NCBI RefSeq assembly: GCF_017498525.1
Contig: NZ_CP071796.1
Coordinates: 1,240,001 to 1,304,000 of the forward strand
Direction: 5' to 3'
DNA length: 64,000 bases
From: Ottowia testudinis
GTDB taxonomy: Bacteria > Pseudomonadota > Gammaproteobacteria > Burkholderiales > Burkholderiaceae_C
Positions within the stretch are counted from its first letter, which is position 1; each line of letters begins with the position of its first letter. The translations under genes were made by a program, and so were the position numbers. The notes below the pieces were generated by a model. That model had not been told where the DNA came from and searched no databases. It saw nothing but the letters and a program-made list of their open reading frames with translations. Below, in pieces: positions 18,024 through 25,894 of the stretch.

Positions 18024-18032
18024 TGCTATAAT
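18024..18032 (+). promoter_or_regulatory. Extended -10 promoter of rpsB
   Basis: TGCTATAAT is a perfect extended -10 (TGn TATAAT, TATAAT at 18027-18032) with a 5' leader of about 150 nt before rpsB. Confidence 0.8.
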
Positions 18033-18037
18033 CCCGT

Positions 18038-18095
18038 GGTTTTGCGATTTACTGCCCTGTCAGGGGCGGCCAAGCCGTAAAACAAATCGCAAACC
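18038..18095 (+). promoter_or_regulatory. Leader hairpin upstream of rpsB (candidate S2 autoregulatory leader)
   Basis: GGTTTTGCGATTT (18038-18050) pairs with AAATCGCAAACC (18084-18095), enclosing a CCCTGT/CAGGGG inner stem. It lies at the very start of the rpsB transcript. E. coli rpsB is autoregulated by S2 through its leader; that this hairpin does the same here is inference. Confidence 0.5.
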
Positions 18096-18190
18096 AGTCC
18101 CCACGAGGTGTTGCCGCCGGCCATTCAAGACAGGCCGCCACGGTGATCAGCGGACTGGATTTAAGACCCCAACCTTGAGAAGGTAACCCC

Positions 18191-18949
18191 ATGTCCGTGA
18201 CCATGCGTCAAATGCTGGAAGCTGGTGTGCACTTTGGCCATCAAACGCGCTTCTGGAACCCCAAGATGGCTCCGTTCATCTTCGGCCATCGCAACAAGAT
18301 CCACATCATCAACCTGGAAAAATCGCTGCCGATGTTCCAGGAGGCGCAGAAGTACGCCAAGCAACTGGTGGCCAACCGCGGCACCATTCTGTTCGTGGGT
18401 ACCAAGCGCCAGGCGCGCGACATCGTCGCCGAGGAAGCCCGCCGCTGCGGCATGCCCTATGTCGAGACGCGCTGGCTCGGCGGCATGCTGACCAACTTCA
18501 AGACCGTCAAGACCTCGCTCAAGCGCCTGAAGGACATGAAGGCCCAGCAGGAAGCCGGCCTGGACAGCATGAGCAAGAAAGAGCAGCTCATGTTCTCGCG
18601 CGAGATGGAAAAGCTCGAGAAGGACATCGGCGGCATCCAGGACATGAGCGCGCTGCCCGACGCCATCTTCATGATCGACGTCGGCTACCACAAGATCGCC
18701 GTGTCCGAGGCCAAGAAGCTGGGCATTCCGCTGATCGGCGTGGTCGATTCCAACCACAACCCCGAGGGCATCGATTACGTCATCCCCGGCAACGACGACT
18801 CGGCCAAGGCCGTGACGCTGTACGCCCGTGGCATGGCCGACGCCGTGCTGGAAGGCAAGGCCAACGCGCTTAATGATGTCGTCAAGGCCGTGCAGGCCGC
18901 CGAAGGCGACGACGAATTCGTCGAGGTCGAGGGCGAAAGCGCGGCCTGA
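18191..18949 (+). CDS. rpsB: 30S ribosomal protein S2
   Basis: S2 binds the back of the 30S head-body junction and recruits S1. The 252-residue sequence has the family signature at its start ([22 protein letters not shown]) and the second signature [28 protein letters not shown]. It ends with a short acidic tail ([13 protein letters not shown]). GAGAAGG precedes the ATG by a normal distance. It is followed by a hairpin with a T-run before tsf, the usual arrangement in which part of the transcription stops between the two genes. Confidence 0.98.
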   Translation: MSVTMRQMLEAGVHFGHQTRFWNPKMAPFIFGHRNKIHIINLEKSLPMFQEAQKYAKQLVANRGTILFVGTKRQARDIVAEEARRCGMPYVETRWLGGMLTNFKTVKTSLKRLKDMKAQQEAGLDSMSKKEQLMFSREMEKLEKDIGGIQDMSALPDAIFMIDVGYHKIAVSEAKKLGIPLIGVVDSNHNPEGIDYVIPGNDDSAKAVTLYARGMADAVLEGKANALNDVVKAVQAAEGDDEFVEVEGESAA

Positions 18950-18980
18950 TCGCGCGCACGGCCGCCCGGGGCCGCAGGCA

Positions 18981-19006
18981 AAGGGGCGTCACAGCCCCTT
19001 TTTTTT
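18981..19006 (+). terminator. Terminator/attenuator between rpsB and tsf
   Basis: Stem AAGGGGC / GCCCCTT, loop GTCACA, followed by a run of Ts (total eight including the stem end). It likely stops part of the rpsB transcripts before tsf. Confidence 0.85.
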
Positions 19007-19086
19007 AATGCCTTATCAATGTCTTATTTTTGATGGGCGGGCCGAACCGGCCGCACCCTCTTTCCCTACCCCACTGGAGTAAACAC

Positions 19087-19974
19087 ATGGCAGCAATCAC
19101 CGCAAGCATGGTCGCCGAACTGCGCGCCAAGACCGACGCCCCGATGATGGAGTGCAAGAAAGCCCTGACCGAGGCCGATGGCGACATGGCCAAGGCCGAG
19201 GAACTGCTGCGCGTCAAGCTGGGCACCAAGGCCGGCAAGGCCGCCAGCCGCGTGACGGCCGAAGGCGTGATCGCCGCCCACGTGGCCGGCGACACCGGTG
19301 CCATGATCGAAGTCAACTGCGAAACCGACTTCGTCACCAAGAACGACATGTTCCTCAGCATGGCTGCCGCCGCCGCCAAGCTGGTGGCCGAGCACAACCC
19401 CGCCGACATTGCCGCGCTGGGACAAATCGCCTACAGCCAGGACGGCTTTGGCCCCACGCTCGAGGACGTGCGCGTGGGTCTGATCGGCAAGATCGGCGAG
19501 AACATGAGCTTCCGCCGTTTCGTGCGCAAGGCCGGCAAGGTGGCCAGCTACGTGCATGGCACGCGCATCGGCGTGCTGGTCGAATACACGGGCGATGAAG
19601 CCGCCGCCAAGGACGTGGCCATGCACGTGGCTGCCATGAAGCCGGTGGCGCTGGCCAGCAGCGACGTGCCCGCCGAGTTGATCGAGAAGGAGCGCAGCGT
19701 GGCCACGGCCAAGGCGCAGGAGTCGGGCAAGCCAGCCGACATCGCCGCCAAGATGATCGAGGGCGCGGTGCAAAAATACCTGAAAGAGGTGTCTTTGTTC
19801 AACCAGCCCTTCGTCAAGAACGACAAGCAGTCGGTCGAGCAAATGCTGAAGGAAAAAGGCGCCACGGTGACCGGCTTCACGCTGTACGTGGTGGGCGAGG
19901 GTATCGAGAAGAAACAGGATGACTTCGCCGCCGAAGTGGCCGCCCAGGTGGCCGCGGCGCAGGGCAAGGCCTGA
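19087..19974 (+). CDS. tsf: Elongation factor Ts
   Basis: EF-Ts is the nucleotide exchange factor for EF-Tu. The 295-residue product starts with the UBA-like N-terminal domain and the signatures [28 protein letters not shown] (split here as [16 protein letters not shown], then TEADGD) and [12 protein letters not shown]. The C-terminal part contains [18 protein letters not shown]. The ATG at 19087 gives the conserved N-terminus MAAITASMV; an in-frame start 57 nt upstream lies in the intergenic leader. A CTGGAGT ribosome site precedes it. Part of the rpsB-tsf-pyrH-frr block. Confidence 0.98.
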   Translation: MAAITASMVAELRAKTDAPMMECKKALTEADGDMAKAEELLRVKLGTKAGKAASRVTAEGVIAAHVAGDTGAMIEVNCETDFVTKNDMFLSMAAAAAKLVAEHNPADIAALGQIAYSQDGFGPTLEDVRVGLIGKIGENMSFRRFVRKAGKVASYVHGTRIGVLVEYTGDEAAAKDVAMHVAAMKPVALASSDVPAELIEKERSVATAKAQESGKPADIAAKMIEGAVQKYLKEVSLFNQPFVKNDKQSVEQMLKEKGATVTGFTLYVVGEGIEKKQDDFAAEVAAQVAAAQGKA

Positions 19975-20081
19975 GCCCGGTGCAGCGCGGCCGCTTGTTC
20001 GCGGCGGCGCGCCCCGCACCACGTTCCGAGGAACACCCCAGCCGCTAAACTCGACCGCCATTGCCCCTAACGAGCTTGCCC

Positions 20082-20804
20082 ATGACCAAAGCAAAACCCG
20101 CCTACAAGCGCATCCTGCTCAAGCTTTCGGGTGAGGCGCTGATGGGCGACGACGCCTTCGGCATCAACCGCGCCACCATCGAGCGCATGGTGTCCGAAAT
20201 CGCCGAGGTTACGCGCATGGGCGTGCAGGTGGCGGTGGTGATCGGCGGCGGCAACATCTTTCGCGGCGTGGCCGGCGGCTCGGTTGGCATGGACCGCGCC
20301 ACCGCCGACTACATGGGCATGCTGGCCACCGTGATGAACGCGCTGGCGCTGGCCGACGCCATGAACCACCAGGGCCTGACCGCGCGTGTGATGAGCGCCA
20401 TCGCTATCGATCAAGTGGTCGAACCCTACGTGCGCCCCAAGGCGCTGCAGTATCTGGAAGAGGGCAAGGTGGTGGTGTTTGCCGCAGGCACCGGCAACCC
20501 GTTCTTTACCACCGACACCGCCGCCGCGCTGCGCGGCGCCGAGATCGGGGCCGAGCTGGTGCTCAAGGCCACCAAGGTGGATGGCGTGTACACCGCCGAC
20601 CCCAAGAAAGACCCCAAGGCCACGCGCTACTCTGAATTGAGCTTCGACGAAGCCATGACGCGCAACCTGGGCATCATGGACGCCACCGCGTTCGCGCTGT
20701 GCCGCGACCAGAAGCTGCCGATCAAGGTGTTCTCGATCTTCAAGCCCGGCGCGCTGAAGGCCGTGGTGCAGGGCGCCGACGAAGGCACCCTGGTGCACGC
20801 CTGA
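20082..20804 (+). CDS. pyrH: Uridylate kinase (UMP kinase)
   Basis: PyrH phosphorylates UMP to UDP with ATP and belongs to the amino-acid-kinase fold, not the eukaryotic NMP kinases. The 240-residue protein shows [14 protein letters not shown] at the start, [11 protein letters not shown], and [19 protein letters not shown]. The ATG at 20082 is chosen over a TTG seven codons upstream because it gives the typical short N-terminus. It lies about 107 bp after tsf and before frr, the conserved order. UTP feedback regulation is known for the family. Confidence 0.98.
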   Translation: MTKAKPAYKRILLKLSGEALMGDDAFGINRATIERMVSEIAEVTRMGVQVAVVIGGGNIFRGVAGGSVGMDRATADYMGMLATVMNALALADAMNHQGLTARVMSAIAIDQVVEPYVRPKALQYLEEGKVVVFAAGTGNPFFTTDTAAALRGAEIGAELVLKATKVDGVYTADPKKDPKATRYSELSFDEAMTRNLGIMDATAFALCRDQKLPIKVFSIFKPGALKAVVQGADEGTLVHA

Positions 20805-20892
20805 TTCCGCCCAAGGTGGCTCGCCGCCGCCTGTCCGCATGCGCCTGCCGTGCAGGCGCGCCGTGATAATCCGTTGTTGGAGCAGACCAGAC

Positions 20893-21453
20893 ATGACGAT
20901 CGCCGACATCAAGCAAACCACGCAAGGCAAGATGGACCAGTCCATTGCTGCCTTCAAGCACAACCTGACCAAGATCCGTACCGGCCGTGCCAGCCCGGCG
21001 CTGCTCGACACTATCCACGTCGAGTATTACGGCAACCACGTGCCGCTGTCGCAGGTGGCCAACGTGTCGCTGCTCGACGCGCGCACCATCAGCGTGCAGC
21101 CGTGGGAAAAGGGCATGGGCGCGAAGATCGAGAAAGCCATCCGCGAAAGCGATCTGGGCCTGAACCCCGCCAGCATGGGCGACCTGATCCGCGTGCCGAT
21201 GCCGCCCATGAGCGAGGAGCGCCGCAAGGAGATGACCAAGATCGTGCGCGCGGAAGGCGAGACGGCAAAAATAGCGATCCGCAACCTGCGCCGCGACGCC
21301 AACGACGCCATCAAACGCCTGGTCAAGGACAAGGAAGCCACCGAGGACGATCAGAAGCGTTCCGAGACCGAAATCCAGAAAGCCACCGACCAGCACATCG
21401 CCGAAATCGATGCACTGGTGGCGTCGAAGGAAAAGGACATCATGGAGGTATGA
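20893..21453 (+). CDS. frr: Ribosome recycling factor
   Basis: RRF splits post-termination ribosomes with EF-G. The 186-residue product is full length and has the hallmark regions [58 protein letters not shown] and the C-terminal helix. I use the ATG at 20893 ([10 protein letters not shown]); in-frame starts further upstream would read through promoter-like DNA (GATAAT at about 20873). A family-2 repeat follows directly and separates it from uppS. Confidence 0.97.
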   Translation: MTIADIKQTTQGKMDQSIAAFKHNLTKIRTGRASPALLDTIHVEYYGNHVPLSQVANVSLLDARTISVQPWEKGMGAKIEKAIRESDLGLNPASMGDLIRVPMPPMSEERRKEMTKIVRAEGETAKIAIRNLRRDANDAIKRLVKDKEATEDDQKRSETEIQKATDQHIAEIDALVASKEKDIMEV

Positions 21454-21583
21454 CCCTCCTTGAGTCGCTTCGCACCTGTCCCCCAGAGGGACAACGCCAG
21501 CGGTCGGCGCAAGTCAGGCCATGGCGCTCCGGCATGGCCTGCCGCGCGGCCCTGCGGCGGGCTTGCTTCGCAGGTTTTTGACC
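21453..21583 (+). repeat. Dispersed repeat, family 2
   Basis: Begins TTGAGTCGCTTCGCACCTGT, then CCCCCAGAGGGACAACGCCAG, and ends in a GC-rich arm GCGGCCCTGCGGCGGGCTTG. The CCCC-AGAGGG/ACAACGCC core matches copies at 30283 and 54629. It fills the frr-uppS gap and ends 2 bp before the uppS ATG. Confidence 0.7.
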
Positions 21584-21585
21584 GC

Positions 21586-22320
21586 ATGGCAGACGCTTCA
21601 TCTCCCCCCGTTCCCCGGCACGTTGCCATCGTCATGGATGGCAATGGGCGTTGGGCCAAACGGCGGTTGATGCCGCGCATCGCGGGACATCGGCAGGGGG
21701 TCGAGTCGCTGCGGCGCTGCATCCGCGCCTGTGCGGAGCGCGGCGTGCAGGTGCTGACGGTGTTTGCGTTTTCCTCGGAGAACTGGGGCCGCCCGCAAGA
21801 CGAGGTGAGCGGCCTGATGGAACTCATGGGCAAGGCGCTGGTGCGCGAGGTGCCTGAATTGCAAAGTGCCGGGATCCGGCTGCATTTCGTGGGCGATCGG
21901 CGAGGCCTTCCCGATCGCTTGCGGCAAAGCCTGACACAGGCCGAAGCGGCCACCGCCGACAATCGCCGCATGGTGCTCAACGTGTGCTTCAACTACGGCG
22001 GCCGCTGGGACATCGTCCAAGCGGCGGCGCAGCTGGCGACGTGTGGCGAACCGATCACCGAAGCCTCGCTCGACCGTGCGCTGGCGCTGGCGCATGTGCC
22101 CGATCCCGATCTGCTGATCCGCACCGGCGGCGAGCAGCGCATCAGCAACTTTTTGCTGTGGCAGTGTGCTTACAGCGAGCTGTATTTCAGCGACCGTTTC
22201 TGGCCCGATTTCGACGAGGCCGCGCTCGACGAAGCCTTTGCCGCATTTGTTGAACGAGAGCGGCGCTTTGGCAAGACGTCGGAGCAGACGGCCGCTTCTT
22301 CGAGAGCGGCGGCGGGCTGA
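21586..22320 (+). CDS. uppS: Undecaprenyl diphosphate synthase
   Basis: A cis-prenyltransferase that adds eight isopentenyl units to farnesyl diphosphate to give the C55 carrier lipid for envelope polymers. The 244-residue product starts at HVAIVMDGNGRWAKRR, with the catalytic Asp in MDGNG, and has VLTVFAFSSENWGRP and the C-terminal signature DPDLLIRTGGEQRISNFLLWQ. I chose the ATG at 21586; reading further upstream would translate the family-2 repeat. cdsA starts one base after its stop, so the two are probably translationally linked. Confidence 0.97.
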   Translation: MADASSPPVPRHVAIVMDGNGRWAKRRLMPRIAGHRQGVESLRRCIRACAERGVQVLTVFAFSSENWGRPQDEVSGLMELMGKALVREVPELQSAGIRLHFVGDRRGLPDRLRQSLTQAEAATADNRRMVLNVCFNYGGRWDIVQAAAQLATCGEPITEASLDRALALAHVPDPDLLIRTGGEQRISNFLLWQCAYSELYFSDRFWPDFDEAALDEAFAAFVERERRFGKTSEQTAASSRAAAG

Positions 22321-22321
22321 C

Positions 22322-23191
22322 ATGCTGCGCCAGCGCATCATCACCGCCCTGATCATGCTGGCTGTGCTGGTGGCGGCGCTGTGGCCGGCATCGCCCGTGC
22401 CCTTCATCGCGCTGGCGCTGGTGACGATGGCGGCTGCGGCCTGGGAGTGGGCGCGGCTCAACGGCGTGCAGGGCGCCGGCGCGCTGGCGATTGGCGCGGC
22501 CATGGTGCTGGCCTGTGCGCTTGCCTGGTGGGCCGGCTGGGTAGACGATCCCTTCCGTGCTTGGTGGCGGGTGGTCGCGCTGTGGGTCGTCGTTGGCGGG
22601 CTGCTGATCGGCCTCGGCGTTAATGGTTGGTCGCGCGTGCTGGCGTCCATCCGGCTGCTGCTGGGCTTGGCGGCGTTGTGGGTGGCCTGGCTGGCGGTGG
22701 TGCAAGCGCGCCAGCTTGGCGTGAACTTTCTCTTATCGGTGCTTGCGCTGGTGGCCGCGGCCGATATCGCGGCGTACTTTGCTGGCCGTGCGTTGGGCGG
22801 CAAATTGGTGGCGCGCAAGTTGGCCCCGTCGATCAGCCCCAACAAGAGCTGGGAAGGCGTGTTCGGCGGCATGGCCGGCGTGCTGTTGCTGGCCGCGCTG
22901 TGGATCGCCTTCGATCGGCAAGTGGCGCCCGCGAACTGGGGCCGCAGCTTGTACTCGTACCTGTGGCAAGGCGGTGGCCTGGCGCTGCTGGTGCCCAGCG
23001 TCATGTCGCTGGCGGGCTTGAGCGTGGTGGGCGATCTGGTCGAGTCGCTGGTCAAGCGGGCGGCGGGCGCCAAGGACTCGAGCCAGCTGCTGCCGGGCCA
23101 CGGCGGCGTGCTGGATCGCATCGACGCGCAGTTGCCGACGCTGCCTTTTGCGATGGCCTTGGTCACCTTCGTGGCACAGCGGGTAGCGTGA
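22322..23191 (+). CDS. cdsA: Phosphatidate cytidylyltransferase
   Basis: CdsA makes CDP-diacylglycerol, the precursor of phosphatidylglycerol and phosphatidylethanolamine. The 289-residue inner-membrane protein has about seven or eight hydrophobic segments. Its C-terminal half holds the family signature: DIAAYFAGRALGGKLVARKLAPSISPNKSWEG split across the catalytic loop, and SVVGDLVESLVKRAAGAKDSSQLLPGHGGVLDRID. The ATG at 22322 follows the uppS stop by one base, and its stop overlaps the dxr start by one base (TGATG). Confidence 0.96.
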   Translation: MLRQRIITALIMLAVLVAALWPASPVPFIALALVTMAAAAWEWARLNGVQGAGALAIGAAMVLACALAWWAGWVDDPFRAWWRVVALWVVVGGLLIGLGVNGWSRVLASIRLLLGLAALWVAWLAVVQARQLGVNFLLSVLALVAAADIAAYFAGRALGGKLVARKLAPSISPNKSWEGVFGGMAGVLLLAALWIAFDRQVAPANWGRSLYSYLWQGGGLALLVPSVMSLAGLSVVGDLVESLVKRAAGAKDSSQLLPGHGGVLDRIDAQLPTLPFAMALVTFVAQRVA

Positions 23192-24369
23192 TGAAGCAGC
23201 GCGTGGCCGTGCTCGGCTCCACGGGGTCGATTGGCGTCAACACGCTGGATGTGGTGGCGCGCCACCCGGATCGCTTCGAGATCGTCGCGCTCACCGCGGC
23301 CACGCAGGTTGACGCGATGTTGGCGCAGTGCGTTCGATTCAAACCGCGCGTGGCGGTCATGGCCAGCGCGCCGCATGCCCGCGAGCTGGCACAGAAAATC
23401 AAGGAAAAAGGCCTTCTAACGCGCGTGGAGCAAGCGCAAGAAGCTATTGAAAATGTAGCGTCTTGGAGCGAAGTCGACGTGGTCATGGCCGCCATCGTCG
23501 GCGCCGCTGGCCTGGCGCCCTGTCTGGCCGCGGCGCGCGCCGGCAAGCGTTTGCTGCTGGCCAACAAGGAGGCGCTGGTGGTCGGCGGCGACGTGTTCAT
23601 GAACGCCGTGCGCGAAGGCGGCGCCACGCTGCTGCCCATCGACAGCGAGCATTCGGCGATCTTCCAGTGCTTGCCCGAGGACGCCAGCCAGTGGGCGCGG
23701 CGCATTGACCGCATCATGCTCACCTCGTCGGGCGGACCGTTTCGGCAAACGCCGTTGGAAGAGCTGGCGGCCATGACGCCAAGCCAAGCCTGCGCGCACC
23801 CCAACTTTGCGATGGGCCGCAAGATCTCGGTTGATTCGGCCACCATGATGAACAAGGCGCTGGAGGTGATCGAGGCGCGCTGGCTGTTCGACTTGCCGCC
23901 CGAGCGCATCGAGGTGGTGATCCACCCGCAGCAGATCATCCATTCGATGGTCCAATTTCACGACGCGTCGATCCTTGCGCAGCTGGGCACGCCCGACATG
24001 CGCGTGCCCATCGCCTATGGGCTGTCGTGGCCCGAACGCATTGAAAGCGGCGCCGGCCGGCTGGATTTTTCGACGCTGGCGGGCCTGACTTTCGAGGCGC
24101 CCCGCCGCGAACGCTACCCCGGCCTGTTCCTCGCGTGGGACGCGCTGCGGGCGCCCGAGGGAACCTGCGCCGTGCTCAACGCCGCCAATGAGGTGGCGGT
24201 GGCGGCGTTTCTCGACCGGCGCATCCGCTTCGACCAGATCCATGCCGTCAACGATGCAACTTTGGGCGCCGTGGCGCTGTCCAAGCCGGCGTCGCTGGGC
24301 GACTTGCTGGCGCTGGACGCCAGCGCGCGGCGCCAGGCCGAGTCGCTGGTGGCGCGCTGGGCCGCCTGA
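23191..24369 (+). CDS. dxr: 1-deoxy-D-xylulose-5-phosphate reductoisomerase
   Basis: Dxr (IspC) commits the MEP isoprenoid pathway, feeding uppS next door. The 392-residue enzyme has VLGSTGSIGVNTLDV (NADPH site), LLANKEALVVGG, the metal/substrate residues in PIDSEHSAIFQCL, GRKISVDSATMMNKALEVIEARWLF and HPQQIIHSMVQF. Residues about 76-92 (TRVEQAQEAIENVASWS) correspond to a copy of the dispersed family-1 repeat (23420-23458), in a region between the cofactor domain's strands. The core motifs are intact, so the enzyme should work. Confidence 0.97.
   Translation: MKQRVAVLGSTGSIGVNTLDVVARHPDRFEIVALTAATQVDAMLAQCVRFKPRVAVMASAPHARELAQKIKEKGLLTRVEQAQEAIENVASWSEVDVVMAAIVGAAGLAPCLAAARAGKRLLLANKEALVVGGDVFMNAVREGGATLLPIDSEHSAIFQCLPEDASQWARRIDRIMLTSSGGPFRQTPLEELAAMTPSQACAHPNFAMGRKISVDSATMMNKALEVIEARWLFDLPPERIEVVIHPQQIIHSMVQFHDASILAQLGTPDMRVPIAYGLSWPERIESGAGRLDFSTLAGLTFEAPRRERYPGLFLAWDALRAPEGTCAVLNAANEVAVAAFLDRRIRFDQIHAVNDATLGAVALSKPASLGDLLALDASARRQAESLVARWAA
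23420..23458 (+). repeat. Dispersed hairpin repeat, family 1, inside dxr
   Basis: GCGCGTGGAGCAAGCGCAAG then AAGCTATTGAAAATGTAG. In frame with dxr, encoding EQAQEAIENVA. Confidence 0.65.
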
Positions 24370-24409
24370 GTTTCGCGGCCGACCAATATTTGAGCAAAAA
24401 ATGGCTCTG

Positions 24410-24449
24410 GCGCTTTACAGACAAGCGCGAGGAGCTATCTTTTTAATAG
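24410..24449 (+). repeat. Dispersed hairpin repeat, family 1
   Basis: GCGCTTTACAGACAAGCGCG then AGGAGCTATCTTTTTAATAG. It lies between dxr and rseP; the AGGAG it carries is too far from the rseP ATG (about 35 nt) to serve as its ribosome site. Confidence 0.7.
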
Positions 24450-24465
24450 AGAACACAGGTACCGC

Positions 24466-25839
24466 ATGTTGCTGACGCTTGTCGCTTTCGTTGTTGCCCT
24501 GGGGCTGCTCATCGCCGTGCACGAATGGGGCCATTACCGCATGGCCGTGGCGCGCGGCGTGAAGGTGTTGCGCTTTTCGGTCGGCTTTGGCAAAACCATC
24601 GCGCGCTTCAAACCCAAGAAGCAGCGCCCGGGCCAGGACACCGAATTCCTCATCGGCGCCATCCCCTTTGGTGGCTACGTCAAGATGCTCGACGAGCGCG
24701 AAGCACCGGCGGCCGAGGGCGAACGCCAGCGGGCGTTCAACACCCAGCCGCTGGCCTCGCGCGCGCTGATCGTGGCCGCCGGCCCGCTGGCCAATCTGGT
24801 GCTGGCGGTACTGTTGTACTCGCTGGTCAACTGGATCGGCGTGGATGAACCACGCGCGCTGCTGTCGCCGCCGATGGCGGGCTCGCTGGCTCAGAAAGCC
24901 GGCCTGCAAGGCGGCGAGACGGTGCGGCAGGCCAGCTTGGCGGGCGACGAGTTGAAACCGGTGGCGTCATTCGAAACCCTGCGCTGGGTGCTGACGCGCG
25001 GCGCGCTCGATGGGCAGGACGTGGTGCTCGACGTGGCGCGCCCTGACGGCCGCGGGCGTCAGGTCACGCTGCCGCTCTCCAGCCTGTCGACGCGCGATCC
25101 GGACGCGCGCCTGTTTCGCGCCATCGGCATTGTCTCGCCGCTCAGCCAACCCGTGTTGGGCGAGTTGACGGCTGGCGGCGCCGCGCAGCGCTCCGGCCTG
25201 CGGCAGGGCGACGTGGTGCGGCGCGTGGGCGGCGCCGAGATCGTCGACGGCCAGCAGTTGCGCGAGCTGATCCGCGCCAGCGGTCAGAGCGGGCGTGCCG
25301 CGCCGTCCGAATGGCACATCGAGCGCGAAGGCCGTGCGCTGCGGGTGCCCGTGCAGCCGGACGTGCAGGTTGAAAAAGGCCAGCCGGTGGGCCGCATCGG
25401 CGCCTACGTGGGCAGCCAGCCCGAGATGGTCACGGTGCGTCAGGGGCCGATCGACGGTTTGTGGTCGGGCGTGGTTCGGGTGTGGGAGGTGTCGACGCTG
25501 TCGCTGAAATTGCTGGGTCGCATGCTGGTGGGCGAACTTTCGCTGAAGAACCTCTCCGGCCCGATCGCCATCGCCGACTACGCCGGTAAGTCGGCCAGCC
25601 TGGGGCTGACGTATTACCTGGGTTTTTTGGCCTTCATCAGTGTCAGCCTGGGCGTGTTGAACCTGCTGCCGGTGCCCGTTCTGGATGGTGGGCACCTGAT
25701 GTATTATCTTTGGGAGGCCGTGACGGGCAAACCCGTCACCGGCGTTTGGCTGGAGCGCCTGCAGTATGTGGGCATGAGTCTTTTGCTGGCCATGATGGCC
25801 ATCGCGATGTACAACGACATCGTCACTCGCCTGGGCTGA
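24466..25839 (+). CDS. rseP: Site-2 membrane protease RseP
   Basis: RseP is an inner-membrane zinc metalloprotease that cleaves the anti-sigma-E factor and signal-peptide remnants. The 457-residue protein has the zinc motif HEWGH in the first membrane helix (about residues 19-23), FGGYVKMLDE, two PDZ domains (around residues 130-300; the second with GELTAGGAAQRSGLRQGDVV) and the C-terminal zinc-ligand motif NLLPVPVLDGGHLMYYL. It is a little larger than typical Acidovorax-like homologues but complete. It is followed 55 bp later by bamA, the conserved order. Confidence 0.96.
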   Translation: MLLTLVAFVVALGLLIAVHEWGHYRMAVARGVKVLRFSVGFGKTIARFKPKKQRPGQDTEFLIGAIPFGGYVKMLDEREAPAAEGERQRAFNTQPLASRALIVAAGPLANLVLAVLLYSLVNWIGVDEPRALLSPPMAGSLAQKAGLQGGETVRQASLAGDELKPVASFETLRWVLTRGALDGQDVVLDVARPDGRGRQVTLPLSSLSTRDPDARLFRAIGIVSPLSQPVLGELTAGGAAQRSGLRQGDVVRRVGGAEIVDGQQLRELIRASGQSGRAAPSEWHIEREGRALRVPVQPDVQVEKGQPVGRIGAYVGSQPEMVTVRQGPIDGLWSGVVRVWEVSTLSLKLLGRMLVGELSLKNLSGPIAIADYAGKSASLGLTYYLGFLAFISVSLGVLNLLPVPVLDGGHLMYYLWEAVTGKPVTGVWLERLQYVGMSLLLAMMAIAMYNDIVTRLG

Positions 25840-25894
25840 TCGATCCGCTTCTTCCGCTGGCCTTGCGCGGCCGCAGTTTCCCATCTACGCACCC

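Larger units (their letters stand above)
17758..18026. other. Intergenic region between dadA and the rpsB promoter, with two family-1 repeats
   Basis: Two family-1 repeats sit at 17774-17818 and 17915-17960. Between them on the minus strand is an open stretch (17900-17754) that would encode about 49 residues beginning MSAPVMARGTVIKG, but half of it is repeat sequence and no good ribosome site is visible, so I do not call a gene. Nothing else is supported here. Confidence 0.5.

Noticed and set aside
21460-21585. N-terminal extension of UppS
   Set aside because: Translated family-2 repeat; the conserved protein starts at 21586.
21598-23376. Long antisense frame over uppS-cdsA-dxr
   Set aside because: No motif and skewed composition typical of GC-rich antisense frames; the plus-strand genes are certain.
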